DNA from: Hansfordia pulvinata
Lineage: Eukaryota > Ascomycota > Sordariomycetes > Xylariales
Reading direction: 5' to 3'
DNA: 64,000 nt
Assembly (NCBI GenBank): GCA_006538405.1
Contig: BJKQ01000004.1
Coordinates: forward strand, 1-64,000
Shown here one piece after another: positions 20,580 to 31,749 of the stretch. Position 1 is the stretch's first letter. Each line of letters opens with the position of its first letter. The notes beneath the pieces are model-generated. The model saw only the letters and a program-made list of their open reading frames with translations, did no database searches and was not told where the DNA came from. The position numbers were made by a program, and so were the translations under genes.

Positions 20580-23169
20580 GCAGAGCGCCCCGGACTTCGC
20601 CCACGCATGCTCGCAATTGAATGGAGGGCACTCGACCTCGAGGGGCATCGTCGCCGATGGCCTTGTCTCGGAGAGCCTTTGGTCGCCCGCTGCTGGCGCG
20701 CCGGCACGTGTTGTATCGAAGGACTTTGGATGGGCACAGGAAAGGGGGCGTTGGGAGGAGCATGCTGCTTTAGGTCACTGAGAGAGAAACTGTCTTGGGA
20801 ATGACGGAGTTCGTTCCAAAGACCGCGGGAGTCTGCTGGGAACTGTGTACTTTTTTTTATGATATCGGTGTTGGGTTGCGCTTAGTATCAATGGAAACGA
20901 AATGGCGTCCGGTTCAAACGCAAAGTCCACTCACAGCAGGAGATTCGTGACCGACGACCGTGCCGCAGGACAAAGTGAAGTCGCTTCCAGCGACCATTAG
21001 CATTCGCTACGGCACCCACGTCTATCTGAGGGAGGGCCTGTCAGGCCGGGCCGTCCACGGTCTCACGCCATCTGGCAACAGCAAAAGCGGTATTGAGAAG
21101 TCCACTGGGAGAACCACGTCGGCCAGCTGGGAAGTCATGTGACTGGCGGTCAACGGCAGAAGCTCAGGCTCGCCGGTACGATACTTCACTTTGCCTCTGG
21201 ACCATTGCCAGGAGACCTTCCAGCACATCCCGTGCCAGTGGAGCCCCACCGTACCTCGAACTTCGAAGGTCCAACTTTTGACATGTGATACCCGACCCCC
21301 AATCCAGCCTGTCTCTCTCATCTGGCATGCCCCTCTCAGCGCCGCGCCCCCCTGCCCAAAGCACTACCTGTGGTCTACCCGAAGTAGGTATCTGGGTAGG
21401 TACCTTAGGTACGCACTCCGAATAGGATCTATCAATCAGCCAGATCTGTTTCCTTGTGGCTCTCTGCTGTCCCATGTGGCATTTCGAGATCTTTCTTACC
21501 GAGCAACGAGCCGTCAAGCTCCCCGGCATGGATGACTTGAGTGCAGGCTGTGTCTCCCGGTCCTGGCTACTCGGTAAAGGCCAGGACTCTCCTGCCCATC
21601 TGGGATTCGACCTCGGAACCAGTCAAACCAGCCAGTCGTGCAGACACTGCGTCTGTACGAGTACCTGCCCGGCGTGCAGACCCTCTGTCCAGGTCTGTTG
21701 CGACCAGGCCGTTGAAGCTACGGCTACGTGCAAGAGATGGCCCATTCTCGTCCTCCAGTACAATTCAACCTCGTCGTGCGCTGAAGTGCGCGGCATGAAT
21801 CCAGCCCCTGAAATTGGGCAAGGTGATTCAGCCGATCCACGAAGCACGCCTAGATGATAATAATACGTCTTGCATACATGTAGGTATCAAGTCAAGATGT
21901 TGAATCCAGGCACGTCTAGGTACGTGTAAGTGATGATGCGGAGGGGGCATTCGGCGATGGAAATGGCAGAAGCGATGCGCCGGCGGTTTTTTCATGTCGG
22001 CCTCCATCCATGCTCTGTGTTGATCACGGCAGGCAAGTCGAGTAAGTGGTACCTATACCCAAGTCTGTGGGCCTCTTCTCGAACCACAATCGCCGGCTTA
22101 GGTTCCGTTCGGTCCCTCTAACGGCCAGGTTATCAATTCAGGCGGTATCGACAGCTTACCCAGCCCCAGGGCTCAAGGGAGAATGGCTGAACGATGTACG
22201 TACCGCTGGGGTCCCCAAGCCCGCCGCGCCCTCATCGGGCTGCACCGACCTCCAGCTATTCCTCAGTCCAGCCCGGCTGCCGTGCGTCTGCCTCAGTGCA
22301 TGCAGCAACTGGCTTATCGGCCCTCCATCATCCCTGCCCGCGATCCCCACCCCCTCGAGCGCCGGCAAAAAGGCTCCATTGCAACCTCGCTCTCCACTGC
22401 AGCACGGCACCCGCAAGCGCCTCCTTGCCGACCGCCCCGACCGGCGTCTCCATCCACTTCCCAGCTGGCTGGCCCAATCGCCCTTTGCCGTCTTCGCCAA
22501 TCTCTACCTACCTGCCGAACCTATCCACTACCTAAGGTAACTACCTACCTACCTACCGCCGCCGCCCGCGCCCCCGTCGCCGTCTCCTCACCCGCATCAT
22601 CGCAGTCGCATTCGCCGTCACCACCATTGCCACCACTGCCACCGCCTCCGCCGTCGCCTCTCCCCGCTGCTCTCTCCGGGCTGATTTCAAGGCCGTCAAC
22701 GTGGCGTTGACTCGTCCGGCTTCATCTAAGCACGCGCGGCTCGACCCACCGACATCGCCCCTGCCCACCCCTCTGCCCGCCACCCCCAACGCGCCCGCCG
22801 CTTCCGCCTCTGTCGCTCGCTGATCGCCTCACTGGCCCGCCCGGCGCTGTCCGCCGCTCCATCATCACCACCGCCGGCTCGGCATCCGCCTCTGCCTCCC
22901 GCTCCGTCCTCCGCCCCAGCTCTGCTCCCAGCAGCTCCGCGCCCCGTCCGCCTCCGGATCTTGCTTCCGTGCTCTGGCCGCAGCAACCCACACACGCGCG
23001 CTTTGCCCAGCTTCAGTCGCTCGCCGTCCCCGCAGCCGACGCCCCGTTGTCGTGTGCCCCTCATGCCACACTCCCGACTTGGCGCCGTCTCTACACGCCG
23101 TCAACCCCACTTTGCCCGCCCATCCCCACGGAACCACAAGCCCTCATGCTGGCCGCACATCGCCCAGCC
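20580..23169. other. Intergenic region and long pyrimidine-rich leader
   Basis: No gene is supported. TAGGTACC/ACCTACCT-type motifs occur near 21390-21410 and 22500-22555. From about 22555 to 23140 the plus strand is C/T-rich with few purine runs, typical of a long 5' untranslated leader of a regulatory gene, here the bHLH factor downstream. The bHLH frame stays open upstream from 22969 but has no ATG before 23146. Confidence 0.6.
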
Positions 23170-24690
23170 ATGGACAACTATCAGTCGCCCGACGGCGCTC
23201 TCCCATACACCCTACGCCCGGTAGACACGGAAGAGAACATTGCTTACTCGCTGCCCCTACAGTCGCCCTCCCACTCACAAAGCCAACATCCCGACCTCCT
23301 TAACCTCGACAACTTGGTCGGCAGCGCTGCAGTCCTCGACAACTGGCTTGATAATCTCAGCAACCAGCCCGACTACCATGGCGAGGGCTTGAATTTCGAC
23401 CCCGGCTGGGGCGCCGCTCTGGCTCCCAGCCTCATGGGCCACGCGTCTTCGTATGGCCAGTACGGTCAGCAGCCTCCGCTGCCCCCCGCATGGTCTCCAG
23501 GAACCGCTGCTCTGTTCCCACCCGCACATCAGGACCATTTCGGCTTCGACCCGCTTGCTACTGCCGTCCAGCCATTGCCGCAGTATCAACAGCCAAACGT
23601 CCCTGCGCCAACCGCTGATGCCGGTTCGCCAATAGACGCCGCCACAGTCCTTGCCAATCTTGGTAACGGCCACCTTGCCTCGCAACAAAGAGCCCTGGCA
23701 GCCGGCCAACCGCGGCACTCCCATGGCCGAGATTCGTCTGCCCAGAGGAACATGCTGCGCACCACTATGCACAGTGGCCCGCACCAACAGGCCTATATCC
23801 CCTCTGCAGCTGTCCAGCGGTCACCGACCGCTCCAGTCGTAGAGACGGAAAGCTTCACTCAGTATCGCCAGGCTCCTCGCCAGGGGAGGCAGTACTATCC
23901 ACCCCATATCAGCAGCAGCCCTGTCAGTCCTCAGACCCCGAGCCACGCCGATCGAACCCCCAATGATGGCACCGGGCTCTTTGTCGACATGTTCTTCGGC
24001 AGCAAGGCTGAGCCCTCCGGGGCTCCTCGGTCGGCTGAAGCCCCTGACGTAATTCGCTGGGGCTCCGACACTAATTTCGGTTCCGACTCGCGTTTTGCTC
24101 CTCCAGCTCCGGAGAGCCACGAGCCACGTGCGGACGGCCGCCCCAATCTCTTGCATTGCTTACAGCTCAACCAGAGCGCGGCGAACTCTCGTCCGACAAC
24201 CCCTCCTGGAAATATCCGTCGCGATTCCCAACGCGCCGAACGGCCGCTTGACAAACCGCCGTCTTTGCCAGCGGACGAAAAGGCCCAGACGACTCCGACC
24301 TCGCCTGTGCAGAAGCAAAAGACGAAAACGCGCGGTAAGTCGCGCACCGATGCGGATCGGGACAAGGTTGCTTCCGCGCTAGACAAGACGCCCGCCAAGA
24401 AGCGAAAGTCCAAGACGGAGCCCAAGGGTCCTGTCGAGGCCCCGGTGGCCGCCGATGCTCAAAAGAAGCGCAGGAAGTCGGCGCCCAAGCCCAACCTGAC
24501 GGATGCTCAAAAACGAACAAATCACATCAAGAGTGAGCAGAGGAGACGCGGGGCGATCAAAGAGGGGTTTGCCGACCTCACCGAGCTGGTTCCCGACTTG
24601 CAGACCAGCGGGCTGAGCAAGAGCAACGTGCTCAACGTGGCGGGTGACTGGCTCGAGGCATTGTTGAAGGGCAATGCTGAGCTTGCGTGA
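23170..24690 (+). CDS. bHLH transcription factor
   Basis: Single exon, 506 residues from the ATG at 23170, chosen for its better context (GCCATGG); an in-frame ATG at 23146 would add eight residues. Residues 1-330 are low-complexity and rich in Pro, Gln, Ser and Ala, as in activation domains. Residues about 370-440 are basic with several Lys/Arg clusters (KKRKSK, KKRRKSAPK) that probably act as nuclear localisation signals. The last 63 residues form a basic helix-loop-helix: TNHIKSEQRRR gives the His-Glu-Arg contacts for E-box (CANNTG) DNA, followed by GFADLTELVPDL and SKSNVLNVAGDWLEALL for the helices. The bHLH is at the extreme C-terminus with no leucine zipper. The Ino4-like layout is suggestive only; target genes are unknown. 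Confidence 0.85.
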   Translation: MDNYQSPDGALPYTLRPVDTEENIAYSLPLQSPSHSQSQHPDLLNLDNLVGSAAVLDNWLDNLSNQPDYHGEGLNFDPGWGAALAPSLMGHASSYGQYGQQPPLPPAWSPGTAALFPPAHQDHFGFDPLATAVQPLPQYQQPNVPAPTADAGSPIDAATVLANLGNGHLASQQRALAAGQPRHSHGRDSSAQRNMLRTTMHSGPHQQAYIPSAAVQRSPTAPVVETESFTQYRQAPRQGRQYYPPHISSSPVSPQTPSHADRTPNDGTGLFVDMFFGSKAEPSGAPRSAEAPDVIRWGSDTNFGSDSRFAPPAPESHEPRADGRPNLLHCLQLNQSAANSRPTTPPGNIRRDSQRAERPLDKPPSLPADEKAQTTPTSPVQKQKTKTRGKSRTDADRDKVASALDKTPAKKRKSKTEPKGPVEAPVAADAQKKRRKSAPKPNLTDAQKRTNHIKSEQRRRGAIKEGFADLTELVPDLQTSGLSKSNVLNVAGDWLEALLKGNAELA

Positions 24691-25630
24691 AGGCAATTGG
24701 GTACGCAGCGCAGCTCACGGTTGGTCGGCACAGCAGTTTGGATATTCCTCTTTCGTGTGTTTGCCACATATCACGCCCGATTATGAACAGCGATCTTTTC
24801 TTGTCAATTACTGGGATGGGAGTTTGGGCAGAGGGCTTTTAATATCGTTCGACTTTAGCGTCATGCCACGATGAATAACCCACCACTATTTTTGGATGTC
24901 AGGCACAGACGGGAGACTGTAGTGGTCTTCGCTCAGTGCTGTTCTACTTAGATGTTCGCCACACCATAGCGCAGTGCAAGACTGCGCCGCTGTGTTTGAG
25001 AGGCATCGGCTTGGACTGTCGCGCTACTGTGTCCGTAATGTGTATCTAAACAGATAATACACGACTAATAGAGCTTACTGTGCCGCGATTCCAGCATTAA
25101 TGAGGTCGTCACCTCTATAAACCCCTAGTGACCTGTAGTGCCCACGTCGTGCTTCCGTCTACGACAAATCTGAGTGAGCTGCTGATGGGAACGGGGCCGT
25201 AGCGGACATTTCCCACCCACGCGCAACCCATGGGACTTCCTCCCTCGCCGGATCGACTGTAGATCATGAATCGCGGAATAGTCTCATATCACCGCACATA
25301 TTTCCGGGCATCAATGGTAATATTCACACTGTAATCATATGAGGCTCCTAAGTCCAGATGGTTCGCAATCGAATAGGAGGACTCACCCCCTTACAAACAA
25401 CTCTTTATCAAGCTACAAGAGCCCGTCGTTCAACAGAAAACCAATCGCCAATCGCTAGGCGAAACTCATAAATCAATGTGCAAAACTTGTCAAGTATACA
25501 ACTCAGTCTGCGTCCCTCAGTACCGTCCGCGTGACCCCCTCTCGTGGCGTCCGCTTTATCTACTGCAAAATTACAAGAAAGAAAGGAACCGTACCAAAAC
25601 GCCGTCCCCGCAGCGCCCTAGACCCGCCAC
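24691..25630. other. Intergenic region between convergent genes
   Basis: Lies between the 3' ends of the bHLH gene and the Zn2Cys6 gene. No gene or repeat seen. Confidence 0.6.
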
Positions 25631-28409
25631 TCAGCCCGGGGGCACGAAATCGTCAAACAAGTCGAACATCATGTTGTCCACGTCGGGGAAATCGGTGGCG
25701 CCGTATTGATCGGCAAGGGGCCTGCCGTCCAGCAAGCCGCCGAACGTCGCGAGCGACGCCTCCCACGAGTCCCCGCCGGCGACCTCGGGGAAGCCGGCAA
25801 ACAGATCGGGCACCGGCGCCGGCCCTATGGGTTGAGCGCCGTCCATCGCCGCGGCGGACGGGTTTGTCGCCAGGCCGGGCTGGCCTGGGATCGCCAGGCC
25901 TCGTGCCGCCGCCGCCGTCGCCGCTACTTGCTCCGCATCCTGCTGGCCTGGGATCGCCGGGGCCCCTTCCGCCTCGGCGCCGCCGCCGCCCGTCTCGCCC
26001 AGCCTGCGCAGCCAGCGGAAGATGGGATCGGACAGCTCGTCGAGGATGTCGCGGCTGCGCTTGGCGCCGCTCCAGTGCTCGCCGAGGGCGCCGAGGACGC
26101 TGAGCCCCGAACGGACGGCCGCCGCGAAGTCATCGCCCCCGCCGGCCCCGCCGCTGTCGGCCGCCGCGGTGGCGCGGGCCAGGTCGGGGACGGAGCACAG
26201 GCAGTAGAACATGGTGATGACGCTCAGGACGACCGAGTGCAGCGCCGTCCAGCTGTGGACCAGCAGGTCGCGGCGGTAGAGCTCGTGGTAGAGGCGCGCC
26301 GACTCGACGGCGCTGGCGAAGCAGGCGCGCAGCACGCCGGGGCCCGGGCGGGGGATCGAGGGGCTGGGCCGCGTCAGCAGCATCCGGACGGCGTGGTACC
26401 GCAGCGTCAGGATCATGTCGATCTGGCTGCGGCCGTTGCTGTTGCTGCTGCTGCCACGACGGCGCTGCTGCTGCTGCTGATGATGCTGATGCTGCTGCTG
26501 ATGTTGCTGCTGCGATGGCGTCTCGGCCAGCCACTGGTCCAGGCGCTTCAACACGTCGCTCTGCCACTGCCCAATGTCGATGGTCGTCGGGTACGCGTAG
26601 ATCGGGTGCGTGTTGATGCTGTTGGCCACGTACTTGATCTCCGAGTTGATGCGCGCCAGCTTGGAAAGGTGGATCGAGTACGACATGTGGCTCGGGCTGG
26701 TTGACGGTGCTGCACGCTCGCTGGCCTTGGGGTCGCACAAGTCCTCGTCGGATATATCGCTCGGCAGCTGGGGGAGAAGAAACATTAGCCTCCGAGTCGA
26801 TGGCAAGCAACGGGGCGTCACACGCACTCTTAGATCACAAGCTTCATCGCGGAGGCCTATGGGCCGGCCCATGATGGTGGCGATGGTACGGTCGAGCGTG
26901 AAGACGACCCAGAAGATGCGGTTGCGCATCTCCTGCTCCAGCTTGGATATGCCGCTCTTGGTCGTGATGTCGCGCTGCAGGCCGAGGTCGAGCACGGCCG
27001 CGATGCAGTGGTAGTTGAGATACCACGAGTTGAGCCGGACGGACGGGCTGTGCATGGCGAAGACCAGCAGGAGCAGCAGGCACTGCAGCCCCTGGATCGA
27101 GCCCTCGAGCTGCACGCGGTCGAAGAAATGCATCGCCGACGAGTAGTATCTCTCGCCGCGGAGGGGGATCTTGTGCAGCCGGGAGGCCAGCGTTGCGGAT
27201 ATCGCCAGCACCATGTAGACCTGGAAGCTCCGCGTGGGATCCTCGTCCCGGTCCCGCCGCACGGCCGCCAGGGACTCCATGAAGGTCGGCCGGTGCAGGA
27301 AGGGATACTGGAGGTGGATGACGTCGAAGTAGACCTGGCTGAGCCTCTCGTGCGGCTCGCCCAGGGGGATCGGCCCCTCATCCTCCTCGACAAGGCCGCC
27401 GAGGTTCGGCTGGGTGGCCGGCGTGACGTCGGCCATGTCCGAGAGCGTCTGCCCTGTCCTCTTGGCGGCCACGAGCATCAGCCTCGACAGCACGAACCCG
27501 CTCGAGGGTCCTATGTAGCGAGGGTCGTGGCTGGCTCCCAGGGACACCAGCCCGACCTCGTGGGAGAGGCCCGTCTTCTCCGGCAGTGTCGCCTGGGGAG
27601 GAACGCTCTGCTCGGGGGCCCCGGGGCCGTCATTCTGCTGCGACCCGGCCGACCTCCCAGAGCCGCCGGGAAGCGAGGACTGGTCCAAATTCGGAGGCGA
27701 CGGGAGGTTCTGGCTCTGCGTGAGCCGGGCGACGGGGCTGACGGGCGGCTGGTCAAGCCCGTTCAGGGACTCGTCGTCGTCCTTCCACTCGGGGCCCTCG
27801 ATGACCTGGGGCCCATCGAGGGCCAGGTCGACATCGGGACAGCGAGATTGCACAATGGACTCGAGCCAGGCAATGCGGCTCTTGAGGGTGCCGATATACC
27901 TGTCCCGTGTGCCATGCAGCAGACAAGGTCAGCCCGGGGCGGCAGCGCGGCGGAGTGGCGGAGGAAGGACAGAGGGACAGGGGGCGGGACTCACGCCCGT
28001 GGAAGGGTTCTCATGCGGCAGCTTTCGCCGTCGGTGCATTCGGCGCCGGATTTGACGCAGTTGGTGCACGCCGGGACTGCGCCGTCACACTGCCGAGTGT
28101 CATGGGTTGGTCAGTCATTCGTCTCCGGGTCGGTTCGGGGGGTTGGCCCCAGGGTATTCACCTCCCGGCGGAAGGGGGGGCGGACTTGAAGGACAGGCAT
28201 TCAGGATAGCACGACACGATAACAACAATAACAACAACAAGAAAACAGATACACACCCGAACCTTCCTGCGCTGGCACCGGAGGCAGGATAATCGGAGTC
28301 GGCCCGCGGGTCCCGCGGCGGAGGACGATGACGATAGCAGGCGCCCGCCGCCACCGTCAGTGCTGCTGCGAGCGCCGGCGACTTTGCGGGCGCGGCGGTC
28401 GCTCGGCAT
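25631..28409 (-). CDS. Zn2Cys6 fungal transcription factor with fungal_trans domain
   Basis: Four exons: 28409-28257, 28089-27995, 27899-26828 and 26767-25631; introns 167, 95 and 60 nt; 818 residues. The zinc cluster is complete and regular: Cys 42, 45, 52, 59, 62 and 69 (C-x2-C-x6-C-x6-C-x2-C-x6-C), split by intron 1 exactly before Cys52. A short coiled coil follows (YIGTLKSRIAWLESIV). The middle homology region begins near residue 240 with FDVIHLQYPFLHRPTF and runs through LLLLLVFAMHSPSVRLNSWYLN, AAVLDLGLQRDI and RIFWVVFTLDRTIATIMGRPIGL. Removing the 60-nt in-frame intron gives CDLRLPSDISDEDL, the normal motif. A Gln/His tract (26461-26515) lies in the C-terminal half. It is divergent from the Ldh_2 gene and is a good candidate for its regulator. 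Confidence 0.9.
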
Positions 28410-28946
28410 GTCGAAACAAAGTGGACAGGAGCGGATTTTTCTTGGCTTGCAGAATCCCACAATCACATGAGATTGGGATATCAGATCGTGCCGTGCAAGA
28501 ACGGAGAAGAGCGCGCCCCGTGTCCGCTGCTTGTTGCGACTCGCTCGATGCGGCGCGGCGGGTGCGCATCGGAGATAGTCCGGCGGCGATGCGGAGAAAC
28601 CCCGCCTCCCTCCCGCAGTAGAGCGAAACCATCTCCACCTCGCGAAAACGGCGCCATGATGGATTACCGGGCGCATGGCGGGACGGCGGCGCGGTGCAAC
28701 GCCGATAAAAGCCGGAGATGGGGGACATGGACATGGCCTGGAAACATGATTCCACTCGAACCGGGCATCATCGATCGCAGACGGGAAGAAACAGAGGACG
28801 GAAAACAAACTATCAACAGCTTCGTTTCCTGATACCCGCCCAAGCCTATCAGTTACCCGTCACTTCTCATCCGTACACTGTCTGCCCGTCCGTCCCGTCA
28901 TCGAGTCGTTATCAAGCAAACCAAACGTCTCGCCTCCCTTTCCGCC
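28410..28946. promoter_or_regulatory. Shared divergent promoter region
   Basis: The 537 bases between the start codons of the Zn2Cys6 regulator (minus) and the Ldh_2 dehydrogenase (plus). Zn2Cys6 regulators often control a divergent neighbour from such a region. CGG triplets are frequent, as these factors prefer, but the region is GC-rich so this is weak evidence. Confidence 0.5.
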
Positions 28947-29471
28947 ATGGCCGACAGCGCGCAGCCCGAGGCCGGCGCTGCCAAGGTCTACGTCGACCCG
29001 GCCGACGCCCGCAGGTTCGTCGAGGACGTCCTGGCCGCCAACGGCGTGTCCGCCAGCAACGCCGCCATCGTCGCGCGGTGCCTCGTGGCGGCCGACATGC
29101 GCGGCGTCGACACCCACGGCGTCAACCGCATCCCCTCCTACATGACTCGCATCCGCCAGGGCGTCCTCGACGCCGCCGCCGAGCCGCTGGTCACCAAGAT
29201 GACCCCCGTCGTCGCCCAGGTCGACGCCCGCAACGGCTTCGGCTTTCTGGCCGCCGACGCCGGCATCAACACGGCCATCGACATGGCCCGCGAGTTCGGC
29301 ATAGGCATGGTCAGCGTCAAGCATTCCAACCACTATGGCATGGCGGCGTGGATCTGCCAGCGAGCCATTGACGCAGACATGATGAGCTTGTGAGCAGCTG
29401 CCATCCCCCCACCCCCCCCCCCCTTCTTCACCAACTGGTTGGCATTGGATACGTACCATGTCAATCACTAT

Positions 29472-29502
<31 letters not shown>

Positions 29503-30276
29503 TCAGAAAGAAAAGAAAAGGTCGGCCTAATGACGAGTCTTGTCGCCGCAGGGTCTTCACCAACTCCAGCCCCGCCATGCCTGCCTACGGCGCCATGAGC
29601 AAGCTGATCGGCACGTCGCCGCTGGCGTGCGGCGCCCCGGGAGGAGACAAGCCGCCCTTCATCCTCGACATGGCCCCCACCATCGCCGCCCGCGGCAAGG
29701 TGTACAAGGCCAAGAGGCGAGGCGAGAAGATCCCCTTGGACTGGGCGCTGGACGCCGAGGGCAGGCCTACCGACGACCCCGCGGCCGCGCTCGGCGGCGT
29801 CATGCTGCCCATGGGCGGCCCCAAGGGCTCCGCCCTCGCCATCATGATGGACGTCTTCTCCGGCGTTCTGTCCGGTCAGTTCTGTCCAAAGTCTGCCAAT
29901 CTCCGCGCGCGCGCGCCGCTAGATGCAATTTGTTGTGCTGACTCCCTCGTCAGGTTCTGCATACGCTGGTCACGTCACCGGCCCGTATGACCCGTCCAAG
30001 GACTCCGACGTGGGCCATTTCTTGCTCGTCATCAAACCGGACCTTTTCCTGAGCCTCGACGAGTTCAAGCAGCGCATGGACTATCTGTATCAGCGTGTTG
30101 TCGGCTCCGACAAGGCCGCTGGCGTGGACCGCGTTTACTTTCCGGGCGAGATTGAGCAGCTGACCCAGAAGGAAAGGGAGTCGACTGGCATCCCGTACGT
30201 GCAGGCAGAGCTTGACACCCTGAACGAGGAAGCCAAGCTCGCCGGCGTGAGCCCAATGGCGGTGAAGAGCAAGTAG
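28947..30276 (+). CDS. Ldh_2 family malate/L-lactate-type dehydrogenase
   Basis: Three exons: 28947-29389, 29552-29874 and 29954-30276; introns 162 and 79 nt; 362 residues, the usual family length. Motifs of the LDH2/MDH2 oxidoreductase fold are clear: AADMRGVDTHGVNRIPSY near residues 48-65, GIGMVSVKHSNHYGMAAW near 122-139 (with the family's conserved His), LACGAPGG and MLPMGGPKGSALA in the nucleotide-binding part, and a C-terminal GHFLLVIKPDLF. These enzymes reduce 2-keto acids or oxidise 2-hydroxy acids with NAD(P)H; relatives include diketogulonate reductase, ureidoglycolate dehydrogenase and malate dehydrogenase, and the substrate cannot be assigned. Intron 1 contains a poly-C run and a CT repeat. 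No signal peptide, so cytosolic is likely. Confidence 0.88.
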
Positions 30277-30707
30277 GCTCGCGTGTGGGTATCATAACGA
30301 CAGATCGGGACGACGCCGCGGCGACAGGAAACCATCGAGGTTATCACCCATCAAGGCGTCAATTCCGACTCCGAGCCAGCCCCGGGGCACGTGTTTGTAT
30401 TGTTGCTTGGAGGCTTGTATCCAGCTTGCTATGATTCTCATCATGAAGACTCCCATGCTAGTAATTGCTATTCCAGTAATCGCCCTGGCGCGAATGGGCC
30501 AGGTATCCAACAGACGGTTCCGCATTGCTGTGCAGGGCCAATGATATGGCCCTCGGAAGGGCCGATGGGTGACCTCCAAACATTGTGGGCAGTACTATCG
30601 GTTGCTGCCACGGGCTGCCACGTCAAAGCCGGGCCTAGGACGAGCTTTGGTGGATATGGTCGAGTCTCGCTCGCCATGCCCAACTCATCAAATAAAGAGC
30701 TGGAGAA
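30277..30707. other. Intergenic region between convergent genes
   Basis: Between the 3' ends of the Ldh_2 and FAH-family genes. Nothing coding seen. Confidence 0.6.
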
Positions 30708-31749
30708 CTATGAGCTCTTGTTCGCCTCCTCCTCCGCGATGATCTTGTTCGTCACCGATCCAATGCCGTCAATCTCCAGCCGGACCACGTCGCCGACCCG
30801 GATCTGGAACCGGGCCTGCTCGATGCCCGCGCCCAGCGGGAACGTGCCGGATCCGAAGAACTCGCCGGGGTACAGCCTGGTGCTCTTCGAGGCGTGGGCC
30901 AGAGCCTCACCGACGGAGAACTGCCACTCGTCCACCTTGCACTCGTGCACCGTCTTGTCGTTGATGATGACGCGCCCTGTGAGGCTCTCGATTTTGGGCA
31001 GGATCTCGTCCGCGGAGACGACCGTCGAAGAAATGCTGTTGGCGAAACTCTTGGCATGCTGCGGCCCGAATCCGCTGCGGGAAGCAAAAAGGGAAAAAGA
31101 GAAAAGAAAAAGTCAGCCTAGAAGAACCCGTAGACCATCGCTGAGATCCATTGGAACAGAACAACGGCAGCCTCTAGTACCTATGGAAGGAGGGAAAAGC
31201 TCACCTGATCATCTCGGCCCACTGCACGTTGCGGGCCGAGAAGTCGTTGAAGACGCAGAAGCCCGCAATGGCCGCAGTCGCCTCCTGCGGGGTGGCATTG
31301 AACAGCGGCTTCCCCAGGACGATGCCCAGCTCCACCTCGACGTCGAGATAGCGGCAGTAGCCCGGGTAGTGGACCGGGGCGCCGTCGGCATAGAAGCCGA
31401 GGTGGTTGGACTGGTAGAAGATGGGCTGCTGGTACCACAGCGGGCCCGGCTTGAACCAGGGGAAGTCCCAGCCGGTGATGGCCGAGTAGAGGCGGCCGAG
31501 CCGGTTGCCCAAGGGCCTGTAGAGGTGGGTGAGCCCGATGGCGGCGTTGATGTAGTGGCGCTCAAACAGCATGAAGTCGCGGTACGATCGGGGCTGGAAG
31601 GGCAGGCCTTGCTTCAGAGGGTCCTGCGCGTCCGGCGGGTTGTCCTGCAACACGCGGCGGAGCAGGTCGCCTGTGCCGGCGGCCGCGCCGGCATCGCCGG
31701 ACTGCCCCTCGTGCTGGCGAACGGCGCCGTCGACCCGGCTGAATTTCAT
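30708..31749 (-). CDS. Fumarylacetoacetate hydrolase (FAH) family enzyme
   Basis: Two exons, 31749-31205 and 31074-30708, with a 130-nt intron; 303 residues. The FAH catalytic domain starts near residue 90. Metal ligands are visible in DVEVELGIVLGKPL (Glu-x-Glu) and later FNDFSARNVQW (Asp), and the C-terminal part has KSFANSISS, VNINDKTVHECK-like spacing, YPGEFFGSGTFPLGAG and GDVVRLEIDGIGSVTNKI. The family cleaves or decarboxylates beta-diketo acids at the end of aromatic and sugar-acid catabolism (fumarylacetoacetate, acylpyruvates, homoprotocatechuate and keto-deoxy sugar acids). This is not the canonical tyrosine-pathway FAH, which is about 420 residues. Together with the neighbouring Ldh_2 enzyme and Zn2Cys6 regulator it suggests a small catabolic gene cluster. 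Confidence 0.87.

Noticed and set aside
22969..23145. In-frame extension upstream of the bHLH factor
   Set aside because: Open but begins with GTG and lies in a pyrimidine-rich leader; use of a non-ATG start has no support.
25706..26704. 332-residue plus-strand open frame opposite the Zn2Cys6 regulator
   Set aside because: Antisense shadow of exon 4; Arg/Ala/Gly-rich translation with no domain.
27008..28189. 393-residue plus-strand open frame opposite the same regulator
   Set aside because: Antisense shadow spanning exons and introns of the regulator; no start context or domain.
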